This document shows, piece by piece, positions 45,227 through 55,453 of a DNA stretch of 64,000 nucleotides. Source of the DNA: Gammaproteobacteria bacterium (GTDB lineage Bacteria > Pseudomonadota > Gammaproteobacteria > Steroidobacterales > Steroidobacteraceae). The notes below the pieces were generated by a model. That model did not search any database, was not told where the DNA came from, and was given only the letters and a program-made list of their open reading frames with translations. The first letter of the stretch is position 1, and every line of letters starts with the position of its first letter. Both the position numbers and the translations under genes were made by a program. The stretch lies in assembly GCA_016882265.1 (NCBI GenBank), contig VGVB01000003.1, positions 38,440-102,439 on the forward strand, in the 5' to 3' direction.

Positions 45227-47713
45227 ATGAGCGAGAATCTCGTCATCGTCGAATCGCCCGCGAAGGCGAAGACCATCAAGAAGTACCTCGGAGCGGATTT
45301 CGAGGTGCTGGCTTCCTATGGCCACGTGCGCGACCTCATCGAGAAGGAAGGCGCCGTCGACCCGGAGCGCGACTTCGCGATGCGCTACCAGTTGATCGAG
45401 CGCAACCGGCCACGGGTCGATGCGATCGAGCGGGCCCTGCGCAAGGCGCAGGCACTGTACCTCGCGACCGACCCGGACCGCGAAGGCGAGGCCATCTCCT
45501 GGCACCTGACCGAGATCCTGCGCGAGCGCGGCGCACTCGACGGCCGCGCCGTACGCCGCGTGCGTTTCTATGAGATCACGCGCGATGCGGTGCGCGCGGC
45601 GGTCGCCAACAGCGAGGGCCTCAACGAAAACCTCGTCAACGCGCAGCAGGCGCGGCGTGCGCTCGACTACCTGGTCGGCTTCAATCTGTCGCCGCTGCTG
45701 TGGAAGAAGATCAAGCCGGGCCTGTCGGCCGGCCGCGTGCAGAGCGTGGCGCTGCGGCTGATCTGCGAGCGCGAGGAGGAAATCGGGCGCTTCGTCCGCC
45801 AGGAATACTGGACCATCGAGGCCGACGCGGCGCGCAACGGCACGCAGTTCCCGGCCCGCCTGACCGAATACCGGGGTGAGCGCTTCGAGACCGACACGCA
45901 GAAGGGCCGGTTCTCGATCACCGGCGAGGCCGGGGCCCGCGCGGCCGAGCGCACGATCCTGGCCGCAGCCGCCGGCCAGCTCACGGTCGTCGCGGTCGAG
46001 CGCAAACCGCGCCGGCGCAATCCGCCGCCGCCGTTCACAACCTCGACGCTGCAGCAGGAAGCGGCGCGCAAGCTCGGTTGCACGGCGCGGCGCACGATGC
46101 AGGCGGCGCAGCGCCTGTACGAGGCCGGCTTCATCACCTACATGCGCACGGACTCGCTGTCGTTGTCGCAGGACGCGGTGGCCGGCATCCGCGAGACGAT
46201 CCGCGCCACCTGGGGCGAGCGGGCGCTGTCCGAGGGCATCAACGTCTACCGGACCCGGGCCAAGAACGCGCAGGAGGCGCACGAGGCGATCCGCCCGACC
46301 GCCGCGGCCCTGACGCCGCAGCGCGCCGAGCACGACATCCACGACGCCGAGCAGCGGCGTCTGTATGCGCTGATCTGGCGGCGCGCGGTCGCCTGCCAGA
46401 TGGCGGCGGCCGTGTTCGATACGGTTGCCGTCGACCTGCGCGCCGGGCCGGAACCGGCCACGCCCGCCGACCGCCACCTGTTCCGCGCCAGCGGCCAGAC
46501 GCTGCTCGAGCCGGGCTTTCTCGCCGCCTACCACGAGGACCACGACGAGGACGAGACCGACCTCGAGAGCGAGGAGGAGCAGCGACTGCCGGCGCTGGCG
46601 ACCGGCGACGTCGTGACGCTGGCGGCACTGCGCCCGGAGCAGCACTTCACGCAGCCGCCGCCGCGCTACACCGAGGCCAGCCTGGTGAAGTCGCTGGAGA
46701 GTCACGGTATCGGCCGGCCGTCGACCTATGCCTCGATCATCGAGACCCTGCGCTTCCGCAAGTACGCCGAGATGAACGGCCGCGCGTTCGAACCGACCGA
46801 CATCGGCAAGATCGTCAACGGCTTCCTGGTGCGCTATTTCGAGACCTACGTGGACTACGGCTTCACCGCGCTGATGGAGGACTCGCTCGACGAGATCTCG
46901 AACGGCGAGAAACAGTGGCGGCCGGAGCTGGCGCGCTTCTGGAAACCATTCGTCCGCCAGGTGCGGCACATCGGCGCGACGGTCACGCGCGAGCAGGTGG
47001 CGCTGTCGCGCGAGGTCGGCCACGATCCGGCCACCGGCAAGCCGGTTTCCGTGCGCATGGGCCAGTACGGGCCGTTCGTCCAGCTCGGCAGCCGCGATGA
47101 TCCCGACAAGCCGAAGTTCGCCAGCCTGCTGCCCGGCCAGCGCATGGATGAGGTCACGCTCGACGGCGCGCTGCGGCTGCTGTCGCTGCCGCGTGCGCTC
47201 GGTCACGCGCCGGACGGTACGCCGGTCAGCGTCGGCCGCGGCCAGTACGGGCCGTACGTGAAATTCGGCAGCAAGTTCGTCTCGCTCGGAGCGGACGACC
47301 CGTTCAGCCTCACGCTGGCCCGCGCGCTCGAGGTCGTCGCCGCCAGACAGCAGGCCGACCGCGAACGAACGCTGCGCGACTTCCCCGAGGCCGGCATTCA
47401 GGTGCTGAAGGGCCGCTGGGGTCCCTACATCACCGACCGCAAACGCAACGCCAGGGTGCCGAAGGATCAGGACCCGGCGACGCTGACGCTGGCGCAATGC
47501 CAGGAGCTCCTGGCGGCGGCGCCGGAACGCAAGGGGCGTTTCGGCCGGCGGCGCACAGCACCGTCCGCCGCGGCCGCCAGGGCCCCGGCCAAGCCGACGC
47601 CGCCGGCGGCCGCAGCCCGCAAGACGAAGGCCCCGGTGGCGCTCAAGTCGGCGGCCGCCGGCAGGAAGAAGAAGGCCGCCGCCCCGCGCCGGACGCGCAA
47701 GTCCGGAGACTGA
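45227..47713 (+). CDS. topA: DNA topoisomerase I
   Basis: The 828-residue type IA topoisomerase relaxes negative supercoils. The Toprim domain starts NLVIVESPAKAKTIKKYLG and includes ATDPDREGEAISWHL. The catalytic tyrosine is Tyr305 in GFITYMRTDSLSLSQ. The C-terminus has two or three TopoI_C-type repeats (MGQYGPFVQLGS, RGQYGPYVKFGS, KGRWGPYITD) and an Ala/Lys/Arg-rich tail of about 70 residues. No CxxC zinc ribbons are present, unlike the E. coli enzyme. The basic tail probably binds DNA. Confidence 0.95.
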   Translation: MSENLVIVESPAKAKTIKKYLGADFEVLASYGHVRDLIEKEGAVDPERDFAMRYQLIERNRPRVDAIERALRKAQALYLATDPDREGEAISWHLTEILRERGALDGRAVRRVRFYEITRDAVRAAVANSEGLNENLVNAQQARRALDYLVGFNLSPLLWKKIKPGLSAGRVQSVALRLICEREEEIGRFVRQEYWTIEADAARNGTQFPARLTEYRGERFETDTQKGRFSITGEAGARAAERTILAAAAGQLTVVAVERKPRRRNPPPPFTTSTLQQEAARKLGCTARRTMQAAQRLYEAGFITYMRTDSLSLSQDAVAGIRETIRATWGERALSEGINVYRTRAKNAQEAHEAIRPTAAALTPQRAEHDIHDAEQRRLYALIWRRAVACQMAAAVFDTVAVDLRAGPEPATPADRHLFRASGQTLLEPGFLAAYHEDHDEDETDLESEEEQRLPALATGDVVTLAALRPEQHFTQPPPRYTEASLVKSLESHGIGRPSTYASIIETLRFRKYAEMNGRAFEPTDIGKIVNGFLVRYFETYVDYGFTALMEDSLDEISNGEKQWRPELARFWKPFVRQVRHIGATVTREQVALSREVGHDPATGKPVSVRMGQYGPFVQLGSRDDPDKPKFASLLPGQRMDEVTLDGALRLLSLPRALGHAPDGTPVSVGRGQYGPYVKFGSKFVSLGADDPFSLTLARALEVVAARQQADRERTLRDFPEAGIQVLKGRWGPYITDRKRNARVPKDQDPATLTLAQCQELLAAAPERKGRFGRRRTAPSAAAARAPAKPTPPAAAARKTKAPVALKSAAAGRKKKAAAPRRTRKSGD

Positions 47714-47719
47714 AAGCGG

Positions 47720-48637
47720 ATGGACCGTGCCGCGGTTCGCGCCTGGCTGGTCGCGCTGCACGACGAACTGACGCTGGCCGTCGAGCGCTGCGACGGCGGC
47801 GCCCGCTGCCGGCGCGACACCTGGCAGCGCGCTGCCGGCGGCGGTGGCGAAACACGCGTGCTTCGCGACGGCGCGCTGCTCGAACAGGGCGGCATCAGCT
47901 TCGCGCACGTCCACGGCTCCACGTTACCGCCCGCCGCGACCCGCGCGCGTGCCGGACTGGAAGGCGCCGCCTGCGAAGCGATGGGCGTGTCGCTGGTGCT
48001 GCACCCGCGCAGTCCCTACGTGCCGGCGACCCACCTGAACCTGCGCTTCCTGGTCGCCGAGCCGGCGGCAGCGACACCGGTCTGGTGGTTCGGCGGCGGT
48101 TTCGACCTGACGCCGTGTTATCCGTGGCCGGAGGACGTGCTGCACTGGCATCGAACGGCCGCGGCCGCCTGCGCCGATTGCCCGCCCGGCACCTACCAGC
48201 GTTTCAAGGCCTGGTGCGACCGCTATTTCTGGCTGCCGCACCGCCACGAAACCCGCGGCGTCGGTGGCCTGTTCTTCGACGACCTGTGTGAATGGGGTTT
48301 CGACGCGACCTTCGCCTTCGTGCGCCGCGCCGCGGCGGCGTTCCTCGCCGGCTGGCTGCCGATCGTCGAGCGGCGCCGCTGCCTCGCCTGGGGCGAACGG
48401 GAGCGCCAGTTCCAGCTCTACCGGCGCGGCCGCTACGTCGAGTTCAACCTGCTGCACGACCGCGGCACGCTGTTCGGGCTGGAGTCGGGCGGACGTACCG
48501 AATCGATCCTGATGTCGCTGCCGCCGCTGGCGCGCTGGGAATACGACTGGCAGCCGGTCGCCGGTTCGGCGGAGGCGCTGCTGTACCGCGACTATCTGCG
48601 TCCGCGCGACTGGCTCGGCGAGGCCGCCGCGCGTTGA
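47720..48637 (+). CDS. hemF: Aerobic coproporphyrinogen III oxidase
   Basis: The 305-residue enzyme decarboxylates coproporphyrinogen III with O2. Typical sequence includes FAHVHGSTLPPAATRARAGL, PYVPATHLNLRFLVAE, WWFGGGFDLTPCYPWPEDVL, HRHETRGVGGLFFDDLCEWG and RYVEFNLLHDRGTLFGLESG. It points to an oxygen-using organism. It begins 6 nt after topA. Its stop overlaps the rlmJ start. Confidence 0.95.
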   Translation: MDRAAVRAWLVALHDELTLAVERCDGGARCRRDTWQRAAGGGGETRVLRDGALLEQGGISFAHVHGSTLPPAATRARAGLEGAACEAMGVSLVLHPRSPYVPATHLNLRFLVAEPAAATPVWWFGGGFDLTPCYPWPEDVLHWHRTAAAACADCPPGTYQRFKAWCDRYFWLPHRHETRGVGGLFFDDLCEWGFDATFAFVRRAAAAFLAGWLPIVERRRCLAWGERERQFQLYRRGRYVEFNLLHDRGTLFGLESGGRTESILMSLPPLARWEYDWQPVAGSAEALLYRDYLRPRDWLGEAAAR

Positions 48638-49467
48638 AGTACCGGCATGCGTATCACGCCGGCAACTTCGCCGACGTCACCAAACACGTCGTGCTGGTCG
48701 CGCTGCTCGCGCGCCTGGCGCTGAAACCGCGGCCGCTGTTCTTCCTGGAGACGCACGCCGGACGCGGCCGCTACGACCTGACCGCGCCGGCCGGCGGCGA
48801 GGCCCGCACCGGCATCCTGCGCCTCGCGGCCGCACCCCGCGCGACGCTGCCGGCCCTGCTGGTGCGTTATCTCGACCTCGCCTGCGGCCCGGCCGAACTG
48901 CCGCGCAGTTATCCGGGCTCGCCGCTGCTGGCCGCGGCGTTGCTGCGCCCCGGCGACCGCGCGGCATTCGCCGAGTTGCGCCAGGACGAGGCCGCCGCGC
49001 TCGCCCGCGAACTGCGCCACGATCGCCGCTGCAGCGTGCACTGCCGCGACGGCTGGGAAGCTCTCGGCGCGCTGCTGCGCCCCGCGGAGAAGCGCGGCCT
49101 CGTCCTGATCGACCCGCCGTATGAAGAGCCGGCGGCCGAACTGGAGCGGGTCGCCACCGCTCTGGCGCAGACCGCCCGGCGCTGGCCGCAGGGGGTGCTG
49201 CTGGCCTGGTACCCGATCAAGCTCGGCGTCGTCACCGCGCGTTTTCACCGGCAGTTGCGGGCCGCGCAGCCGGGCCCACTGCTGGTCGCGGAGCTGTGCG
49301 TACATGCGGACGATTCGCGGGCCGGTCTGAACGGCTCCGGCGCCGTGATCGTCAACCCGCCGTGGCAGCTCGACGCGGACCTGCATGCCGCGTGGCCGGC
49401 ACTGCACGCCATCCTCGCTCCGAACGGGACCGGGCGCAGCCAGGTCGCCTGGCTCGTGGGTCCCTGA
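48634..49467 (+). CDS. rlmJ: 23S rRNA (adenine-2030-N6) methyltransferase
   Basis: The product is 277 residues from a TTG at 48634. The family start YRHAYHAGNFADVTKHVVLV is intact. SAM-binding is at FFLETHAGRGRYDL, and the catalytic motif is DPPYE in LVLIDPPYEEPAAELE. It methylates A2030 of 23S rRNA. The TTG overlaps the hemF stop, and no better upstream start exists in frame before the domain. Confidence 0.93.
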   Translation: MKYRHAYHAGNFADVTKHVVLVALLARLALKPRPLFFLETHAGRGRYDLTAPAGGEARTGILRLAAAPRATLPALLVRYLDLACGPAELPRSYPGSPLLAAALLRPGDRAAFAELRQDEAAALARELRHDRRCSVHCRDGWEALGALLRPAEKRGLVLIDPPYEEPAAELERVATALAQTARRWPQGVLLAWYPIKLGVVTARFHRQLRAAQPGPLLVAELCVHADDSRAGLNGSGAVIVNPPWQLDADLHAAWPALHAILAPNGTGRSQVAWLVGP

Positions 49468-49502
49468 ACCTGATCGAGACCCCGCAGCACCGGCGCATGT
49501 AG

Positions 49503-50552
<1,050 letters not shown>

Positions 50553-50556
50553 AGCG

Positions 50557-51390
50557 GTGGCACCGCGCACCGACCCCGATCGCTACGTGCTGTTCGGTCA
50601 CCCGGTCGGCCATAGCTGGTCGCCGTTCATCCACGCCCTGTTCGCACGCCAGTTCGATCACCTGATCGACTACAAGCTGGGCGACGTGCCGCCGGCCGAA
50701 TTCCGCCGCGCGGTCATCGACTTCTTCGTCGCCGGCGGCGCGGGCGCCAACGTCACGCTGCCGCACAAGCCGGCCGCCGCCGAGGTCGTCAACGAGCTGT
50801 CGGCGCGCGCCGAACGCGCCCAGGCGGTCAACACGATCATCCGCCGCAGCGCCACGCTGCTGCTCGGCGACAACACCGACGGCGTCGGACTGGTGACCGA
50901 CCTGCTGCGCAACCAGGGCGTTGCGCTGACCGGCGCGCGGGTGCTGATCCTCGGCGCCGGCGGTGCCGTCCGCGGCGTGCTGGCGCCGCTGCTCGAGCAG
51001 GAGCCGCGGCAGCTCTGCATCGCCAACCGCACACCGGACCGGGCGCAGCGCCTGCAGCGGGAATTCTCCGACCTCGGCGAGATCAGCGCCTGTGGCTTCG
51101 ACGCCGTGGATGACCGCCCCTGGGACCTCGTCATCAATGCGACCGCCGCGAGCCTCGCCGGTGAAGTACCCGCGCTGCCGCCGCGCACGGTCGGGGCGGC
51201 GACCGTCTGTTATGACATGGCCTACGGCCGGGGCGAGACCGCGTTCCAGCGCTGGGCCGCGGCCCGCGGTGCGGCGCGGGCCTGCAAGGGCTGGGGCATG
51301 CTGGTCGAGCAGGCGGCCGAGTCCTACCGGCTGTGGCGCGGCGTGCGGCCGGCGACGCGCCCGGTGCTCGATGCCCTGGAGCGGCTGTAG
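50557..51390 (+). CDS. aroE: Shikimate dehydrogenase
   Basis: The product is 277 residues from a GTG at 50557. It reduces 3-dehydroshikimate with NADPH in aromatic amino acid synthesis. Substrate motifs are VLFGHPVGHSWSPFIH, ANVTLPHKPAA with the catalytic lysine, and LGDNTDGVGLV with the catalytic aspartate. The NADP motif is LILGAGGAVRGVLAPLL, and NRTPDRAQRL follows. It is probably co-transcribed with hemB. Confidence 0.95.
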   Translation: MAPRTDPDRYVLFGHPVGHSWSPFIHALFARQFDHLIDYKLGDVPPAEFRRAVIDFFVAGGAGANVTLPHKPAAAEVVNELSARAERAQAVNTIIRRSATLLLGDNTDGVGLVTDLLRNQGVALTGARVLILGAGGAVRGVLAPLLEQEPRQLCIANRTPDRAQRLQREFSDLGEISACGFDAVDDRPWDLVINATAASLAGEVPALPPRTVGAATVCYDMAYGRGETAFQRWAAARGAARACKGWGMLVEQAAESYRLWRGVRPATRPVLDALERL

Positions 51391-51415
51391 CTCGCCGGGC
51401 TCCTGACCGGGCCGA

Positions 51416-51964
51416 TCAGCGCGAGCCGGATGATCCGGCCAGATAGTCGTCCTTCAGCCGTACGTACTGCGCGGCCGACACGGTGAGCGTCTCCAGCTCG
51501 GCCGCCGTCAACGCGCGCGCCGGCCGCGCGGGGCAGCCCAGCCACAGCGTGCGCGACGGCAGCTTCTTGCCCGGCGGCACGAGGCTGCCCGCACCGACGA
51601 TGACCTCGTCGCCGATGACCGCGCCGTCCATCACGATCGCACCCATGCCGATCAGGCAGCGCGCGCCGACCGTGCAGGCGTGCAGGATCACCCGGTGTCC
51701 GACCGTGCAGTCGGGACCGATCCGGAGCGGGATACCGTCGCCGCCCACCAGCGCGGCGCTGGCCACGTGCAGCACGCTGCTGTCCTGGATGCTGGTGCGC
51801 GCGCCGATTTCGATGAAGTTCACGTCGCCGCGCGCCACCACTCCCGGCCAGATCGACGCGTCGTCGCCGATCGTGACCCGGCCGATCACGACCGCCGACG
51901 GGTCGATCCAGACGCGCGCGCCCAGGGCAGGCAGGGATCCCAGGTACGGTCGCAGCGGGCTCAT
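51416..51964 (-). CDS. Gamma-class carbonic anhydrase-like protein
   Basis: The product is 182 residues from the ATG at 51964. It has hexapeptide left-handed beta-helix repeats (VWIDPSAVVIGRVTIGDDAS...). The gamma-carbonic anhydrase signature is ARGDVNFIEIGARTSIQD. Three metal-ligand histidines lie in VLHVASA and VGHRVILHACTVG. It probably forms a zinc or iron trimer. YrdA-like relatives may lack strong activity. It is convergent with aroE across 25 bp. Confidence 0.9.
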   Translation of the reverse strand: MSPLRPYLGSLPALGARVWIDPSAVVIGRVTIGDDASIWPGVVARGDVNFIEIGARTSIQDSSVLHVASAALVGGDGIPLRIGPDCTVGHRVILHACTVGARCLIGMGAIVMDGAVIGDEVIVGAGSLVPPGKKLPSRTLWLGCPARPARALTAAELETLTVSAAQYVRLKDDYLAGSSGSR

Positions 51965-52085
51965 GGCATGGTCCGGTGTATTTCGGGGCAGGAATCGGCG
52001 GAACATGATGGTAGCGGCGAACGCGCGCGGCGTCGCCTCCGAACCGCGGCCCCGAACCGCGGCGCAACCGCGCCGCACGATCCGC

Positions 52086-52091
52086 TACACT
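52086..52091 (+). promoter_or_regulatory. Putative -10 box of a leaderless LemA-like gene
   Basis: TACACT ends 8 nt before the ATG at 52100, with no Shine-Dalgarno sequence in between. No clear -35 is seen. Confidence 0.35.
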
Positions 52092-52099
52092 CCGCGCCC

Positions 52100-52636
52100 A
52101 TGAGCGTCGGGGGGATCCTGCTGGCGCTGGCCGTGCTGCTCGCCGCCTGGTTCGGCCTCCTGCGCCGGGGCCTGCTGCGCCTGCGCGCCGCGGAGGAGCA
52201 CGCGTGGGCCCGGGTCGCGGCCCTGCTGCAGGAATGCCACAGCGGACTGGCCGAGTTTGCGCAGATCTGTGGCCGTTGCCTGCCCGAGGAACCGGCCGAT
52301 ATCGACCGGCTGCTGCGCGCGGCCGCGGCCGTGCGCGCCGCCGCCGCCAGCCGTGATCTGCCGGCACTGGCCGGCGCGGAACGCCTGTTGCAGGACGCAA
52401 TCGCCCGGCTGCGCGCGAGCGCCGCCACCAGCCAGAAGCTGCTGGCCGATGCCGCGGCGGGCGGGCTGCTGGAGCGCCTCGAACGCGCCCAGCAGTCGCT
52501 GGCCGAACAGCGCGAACTGCACGATGCGGCGCTGAACCTGCTGGAGCTGCGCCGGCGGCACTTCCCGGAACGTCTGGTCGAACGCGCGCTCAGTCTGCCT
52601 CCGGCCGGCGCGCCCGGTGCCGGTACCCCGCGGTAG
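52100..52636 (+). CDS. LemA-like membrane-anchored protein
   Basis: The 178-residue protein has an N-terminal helix (VGGILLALAVLLAAWFGLL) and a long helical region of Ala, Leu, Glu and Arg. The LemA-like tail is LHDAALNLLELRRRHFPERL. The LemA four-helix fold is likely; function is unknown. The usual TPM or M48 partner is not adjacent. A -10-like hexamer sits directly before the ATG. It ends 7 nt before exonuclease III. Confidence 0.75.
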   Translation: MSVGGILLALAVLLAAWFGLLRRGLLRLRAAEEHAWARVAALLQECHSGLAEFAQICGRCLPEEPADIDRLLRAAAAVRAAAASRDLPALAGAERLLQDAIARLRASAATSQKLLADAAAGGLLERLERAQQSLAEQRELHDAALNLLELRRRHFPERLVERALSLPPAGAPGAGTPR

Positions 52637-52643
52637 TCCGCGC

Positions 52644-53411
52644 ATGCGCGTCGTCACCTGGAACGTGAATTCGCTGCGCGTGCGGTTCGAGCACCTGGCG
52701 CGCTGGCTCGCGGACCACCCGGCCGACGTCATCGCGCTGCAGGAGCTGAAGCTGCCGGATCCGGAATTTCCGCGGGAGCCGATCGCCGCGCTCGGCCTCG
52801 AGTCGGTCCACTTCGGCCAGCGGACCTACAACGGCGTCGCGCTGCTGGCCCGCCAGCCACTGGCCGACGTGCAGCGCGGGATCCCCGGCTGGGACGATCC
52901 GGAACGGCGGGTGCTGGCCGCGACCGCGGGCGATCTGCGGATCGTCGACGTCTACGTGCCGAACGGTCAGGTCGTGGGCTCCGAAAAGTTCGCCTACAAG
53001 CTCGAATGGCTGGGCCGGCTGCGGGATTACCTGGCCGGCGAGATCGCCCGCCATCCGCGCCTGGTCGTACTTGGCGACTTCAACATCGCGCCCGCGGATT
53101 GCGATGTACACGATCCGGCCCGGTGGGAGGGCTCGGTGCATGTCAGCCCGGCGGAGCGCCAGGCGCTCGGCGCGATCACGGCGCTCGGCTTTGCCGACGT
53201 GTTCCGCCGCTTCCCGCAGCCGCTGGACGCCTGGTCGTGGTGGGACTACCGGATGAATTCCTTCCGCCGCAACCATGGCCTGCGCATCGACCTGATTCTG
53301 GCCACCACGGCGCTCGCCGAGCGCTGCACCGCCTGCCGCATCGACCGGTTGCCCCGTGGCTGGGAGCGCCCGTCGGACCACGCGCCGGTGATCGCCGACT
53401 TCGCGGATTGA
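52644..53411 (+). CDS. xth: Exodeoxyribonuclease III
   Basis: The 255-residue AP endonuclease/3'-exonuclease of base excision repair has RVVTWNVNSLRVRFEHLARW at the N-terminus. The metal glutamate is in VIALQELKLPDPEFP. YVPNGQVVGSEKFAYKLEWL, LGDFNIAPADCDVHDP and WSWWDYRMNSFRRNHGLRID follow, ending SDHAPVIADF with the catalytic Asp-His. All active residues seem intact. It starts 7 nt after the LemA-like gene. Confidence 0.94.
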   Translation: MRVVTWNVNSLRVRFEHLARWLADHPADVIALQELKLPDPEFPREPIAALGLESVHFGQRTYNGVALLARQPLADVQRGIPGWDDPERRVLAATAGDLRIVDVYVPNGQVVGSEKFAYKLEWLGRLRDYLAGEIARHPRLVVLGDFNIAPADCDVHDPARWEGSVHVSPAERQALGAITALGFADVFRRFPQPLDAWSWWDYRMNSFRRNHGLRIDLILATTALAERCTACRIDRLPRGWERPSDHAPVIADFAD

Positions 53412-53563
53412 GGCAGCCGCGCCGGCGCCCGCGTTTGACATAGCCGGTCGCGCGTCGCCCGGGATGTGACGGCGCGCAAGACGGCACACAGCGGGATGGC
53501 CGGCCATCGGGCCACCGGCGTAGACTGCCGGCCGTACCGGTTCAGCTCGAGGGCTCTGCAGGG

Positions 53564-54586
53564 GTGGCCCGTCCGTACCGCCGCAGCGACTATGACGTCA
53601 CCGACACGATCCGGGTCAGCAGCCCGGCGGCGGTGCGCGATGCCGTGCTCGAGCTGTTCACCGCCACCTGGCCCGGTGCGCCGACCCAGTTGCTGCGCAC
53701 TGCCTTCGCGGACTTCGAGCAGCTCTTCAGCGGCAAGCTGCCCGGCTACCTCGGCGTGGATACCGTCTACCACGATCTGCAGCACTCGCTGGACATGGTG
53801 CTGGCGACGGCCCGCCTGCTCGCCGGTTGCGAGCGCAGTCAGCCGGCGGCCGCGCGGCCCGGCGCGCAGCGCGCGACGATGGGCCTGGTCACTGCGCTGT
53901 TTCACGACTCCGGCTACATCCGCACGACCAGCGAGCAGGACGTGCCGAACGGGGCCATGTTCACGCGCCAGCACGTCACGCGCAGCGCGCACTTCCTGGC
54001 GCGCTACCTGCCGCAGGTCGGCCTCGCGGAGCAGGTGCCGGTCGCGACGCGAGTCGTGCACTTCACCGGCTACGAGATTCCGTTCGAGCTGATCCGGGTC
54101 GCCGAGCCGCGCGATCGTACCGTCGGCCACGTGCTCGGCACGGCCGACATGCTGGCACAGCTTGCCGACCGCTGTTACCTGGAGAAGTGCCGCGACCGGC
54201 TGTATGCGGAGTTCGTGCTCGGCGATGTCGCGGTGCATCCGTCGCCGCACGGTATCAAGGTGCTGTACGGTTCCGGGCTCGATCTGCTGCGCCAGACGCC
54301 GCGCTTTATCGAGCACACGCTCGAGCACCGCCTCGGCCAGGGGTTTGGTCACGCCTACCGCTATGTCGAGCCGCTGTTCGGCGGCGCCAACCCGTATCTG
54401 ACTGCGATCCGCCAGAACATCGACTACCTGCACTCGCTGGCGCGCAGCAACCGCTGGCCGCTGCTGCGGCGCAATCCGCCGGTATTCACCGTGGACGAGC
54501 GGCCGATGGAAACGGTCCGGCAACTCCTCGTGCGTCACCTGCGCGAGCTGTGGTCCGCACCGCCGGCGGTCCCCGCCCCGGGCTGA
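53564..54586 (+). CDS. HD-domain phosphohydrolase
   Basis: The 340-residue cytoplasmic protein has HD-superfamily metal residues in YHDLQHSLDMVLATARLL and ALFHDSGYIRTTSE, with further His/Asp in FTRQHVTRSAHFL and GTADMLAQLADRCYLEK. The pattern resembles cyclic-nucleotide phosphodiesterase-type HD proteins. The substrate is unknown. A GTG start is used. A TAGACT -10-like box lies at 53521-53526. Its 3' end overlaps the convergent M15 peptidase gene by 52 nt. Confidence 0.82.
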   Translation: MARPYRRSDYDVTDTIRVSSPAAVRDAVLELFTATWPGAPTQLLRTAFADFEQLFSGKLPGYLGVDTVYHDLQHSLDMVLATARLLAGCERSQPAAARPGAQRATMGLVTALFHDSGYIRTTSEQDVPNGAMFTRQHVTRSAHFLARYLPQVGLAEQVPVATRVVHFTGYEIPFELIRVAEPRDRTVGHVLGTADMLAQLADRCYLEKCRDRLYAEFVLGDVAVHPSPHGIKVLYGSGLDLLRQTPRFIEHTLEHRLGQGFGHAYRYVEPLFGGANPYLTAIRQNIDYLHSLARSNRWPLLRRNPPVFTVDERPMETVRQLLVRHLRELWSAPPAVPAPG

Positions 54587-55260
54587 ATCCGCGCCCAGCG
54601 CGAGCGCATTCGCGGCGGCGACGCCACCGCCAGCACGTAACGCCGCCGGATCGTCGGCAGGCGCGCCAGGATTTCGGCCTCGCCTTCGATCCCGGCGCCG
54701 CGGATGACGGCCGCCAGCAGCTCCAGCGTCATGCCCTCGAGCGCACCGCGCGCGATCGGCGCATAGCTCAGATGCCACGGCTCCGCACCGACGCCGGTGC
54801 CCGAGCGCGGGTAAGGCCGGTAGAAGCCGTAACGGTGGAGGTGCCGGCCGAGCCAGTCCGACAGCGCGGCGAACGGCCCGCCGCGCCGGTACTCGGCCGG
54901 TTCCAGCCGCGGGCTGTAGCCGCTGGCGAGCACCCGCCCGTCGACGACATCGACGTCGGTACCCCAGTGATGGCGGCTCGCACCGGGCAGCGCCGACCAG
55001 CACAGCAGCGTTTCGACGCGCCGGCGCGGCGCCAGCGTCGCGACGTCGAGCGGCCGGCCGCGGCGGTCGAGCACCGGCCGTTCGCCGCGGTATTTCGCGT
55101 TCCAGATCCGGCACTGTTGCGCAAAATCGCGGAACGACGACACGACCTGCAAGTCGAAGCCGGCGTGGCCCGCGGCGCGGCACAAGGCGAGAAATGGCTC
55201 GACCGCCGCGCTGTGCAGCGTGCAGCGCGGCGCCGCCACCGCCATGACGTGGTCGGCCAC
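54535..55260 (-). CDS. M15-family D-alanyl-D-alanine carboxypeptidase-like protein
   Basis: The 241-residue protein has VanY/M15B metal motifs. FDLQVVSSFRDFAQQCRIWN is the substrate-side region. SRHHWGTDVDVVDGR gives the first His/Asp zinc ligands. EPWHLSYAPIARGAL gives the last histidine. Such enzymes trim peptidoglycan stem peptides. No signal peptide is seen, so its location is unclear. The C-terminal tail is encoded opposite the HD gene 3' end. Confidence 0.85.
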   Translation of the reverse strand: MADHVMAVAAPRCTLHSAAVEPFLALCRAAGHAGFDLQVVSSFRDFAQQCRIWNAKYRGERPVLDRRGRPLDVATLAPRRRVETLLCWSALPGASRHHWGTDVDVVDGRVLASGYSPRLEPAEYRRGGPFAALSDWLGRHLHRYGFYRPYPRSGTGVGAEPWHLSYAPIARGALEGMTLELLAAVIRGAGIEGEAEILARLPTIRRRYVLAVASPPRMRSRWARIQPGAGTAGGADHSSRR

Positions 55261-55453
55261 GCGGCCGGTCAGCTGCAGTGCGTTCAGGCGTCCTCCCGGA
55301 CCCGGACGGCATGGCGGCCGCCGGGTGGTGGCGCGATGCTACGGTCCGTTGCGGCGGGTCACAAGCGGCGGGCGTATCATGGCGGCCGGGTCCGCCGGCA
55401 CGGCCGGGGCCGGGAATGACCAGCGGGGATCGGCGGTACGCCGTCAGGATGGC

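Noticed and set aside
45086..47914. Minus-strand open frame of about 940 codons opposite topA
   Set aside because: Shadow of topA; no start signal and no domains.
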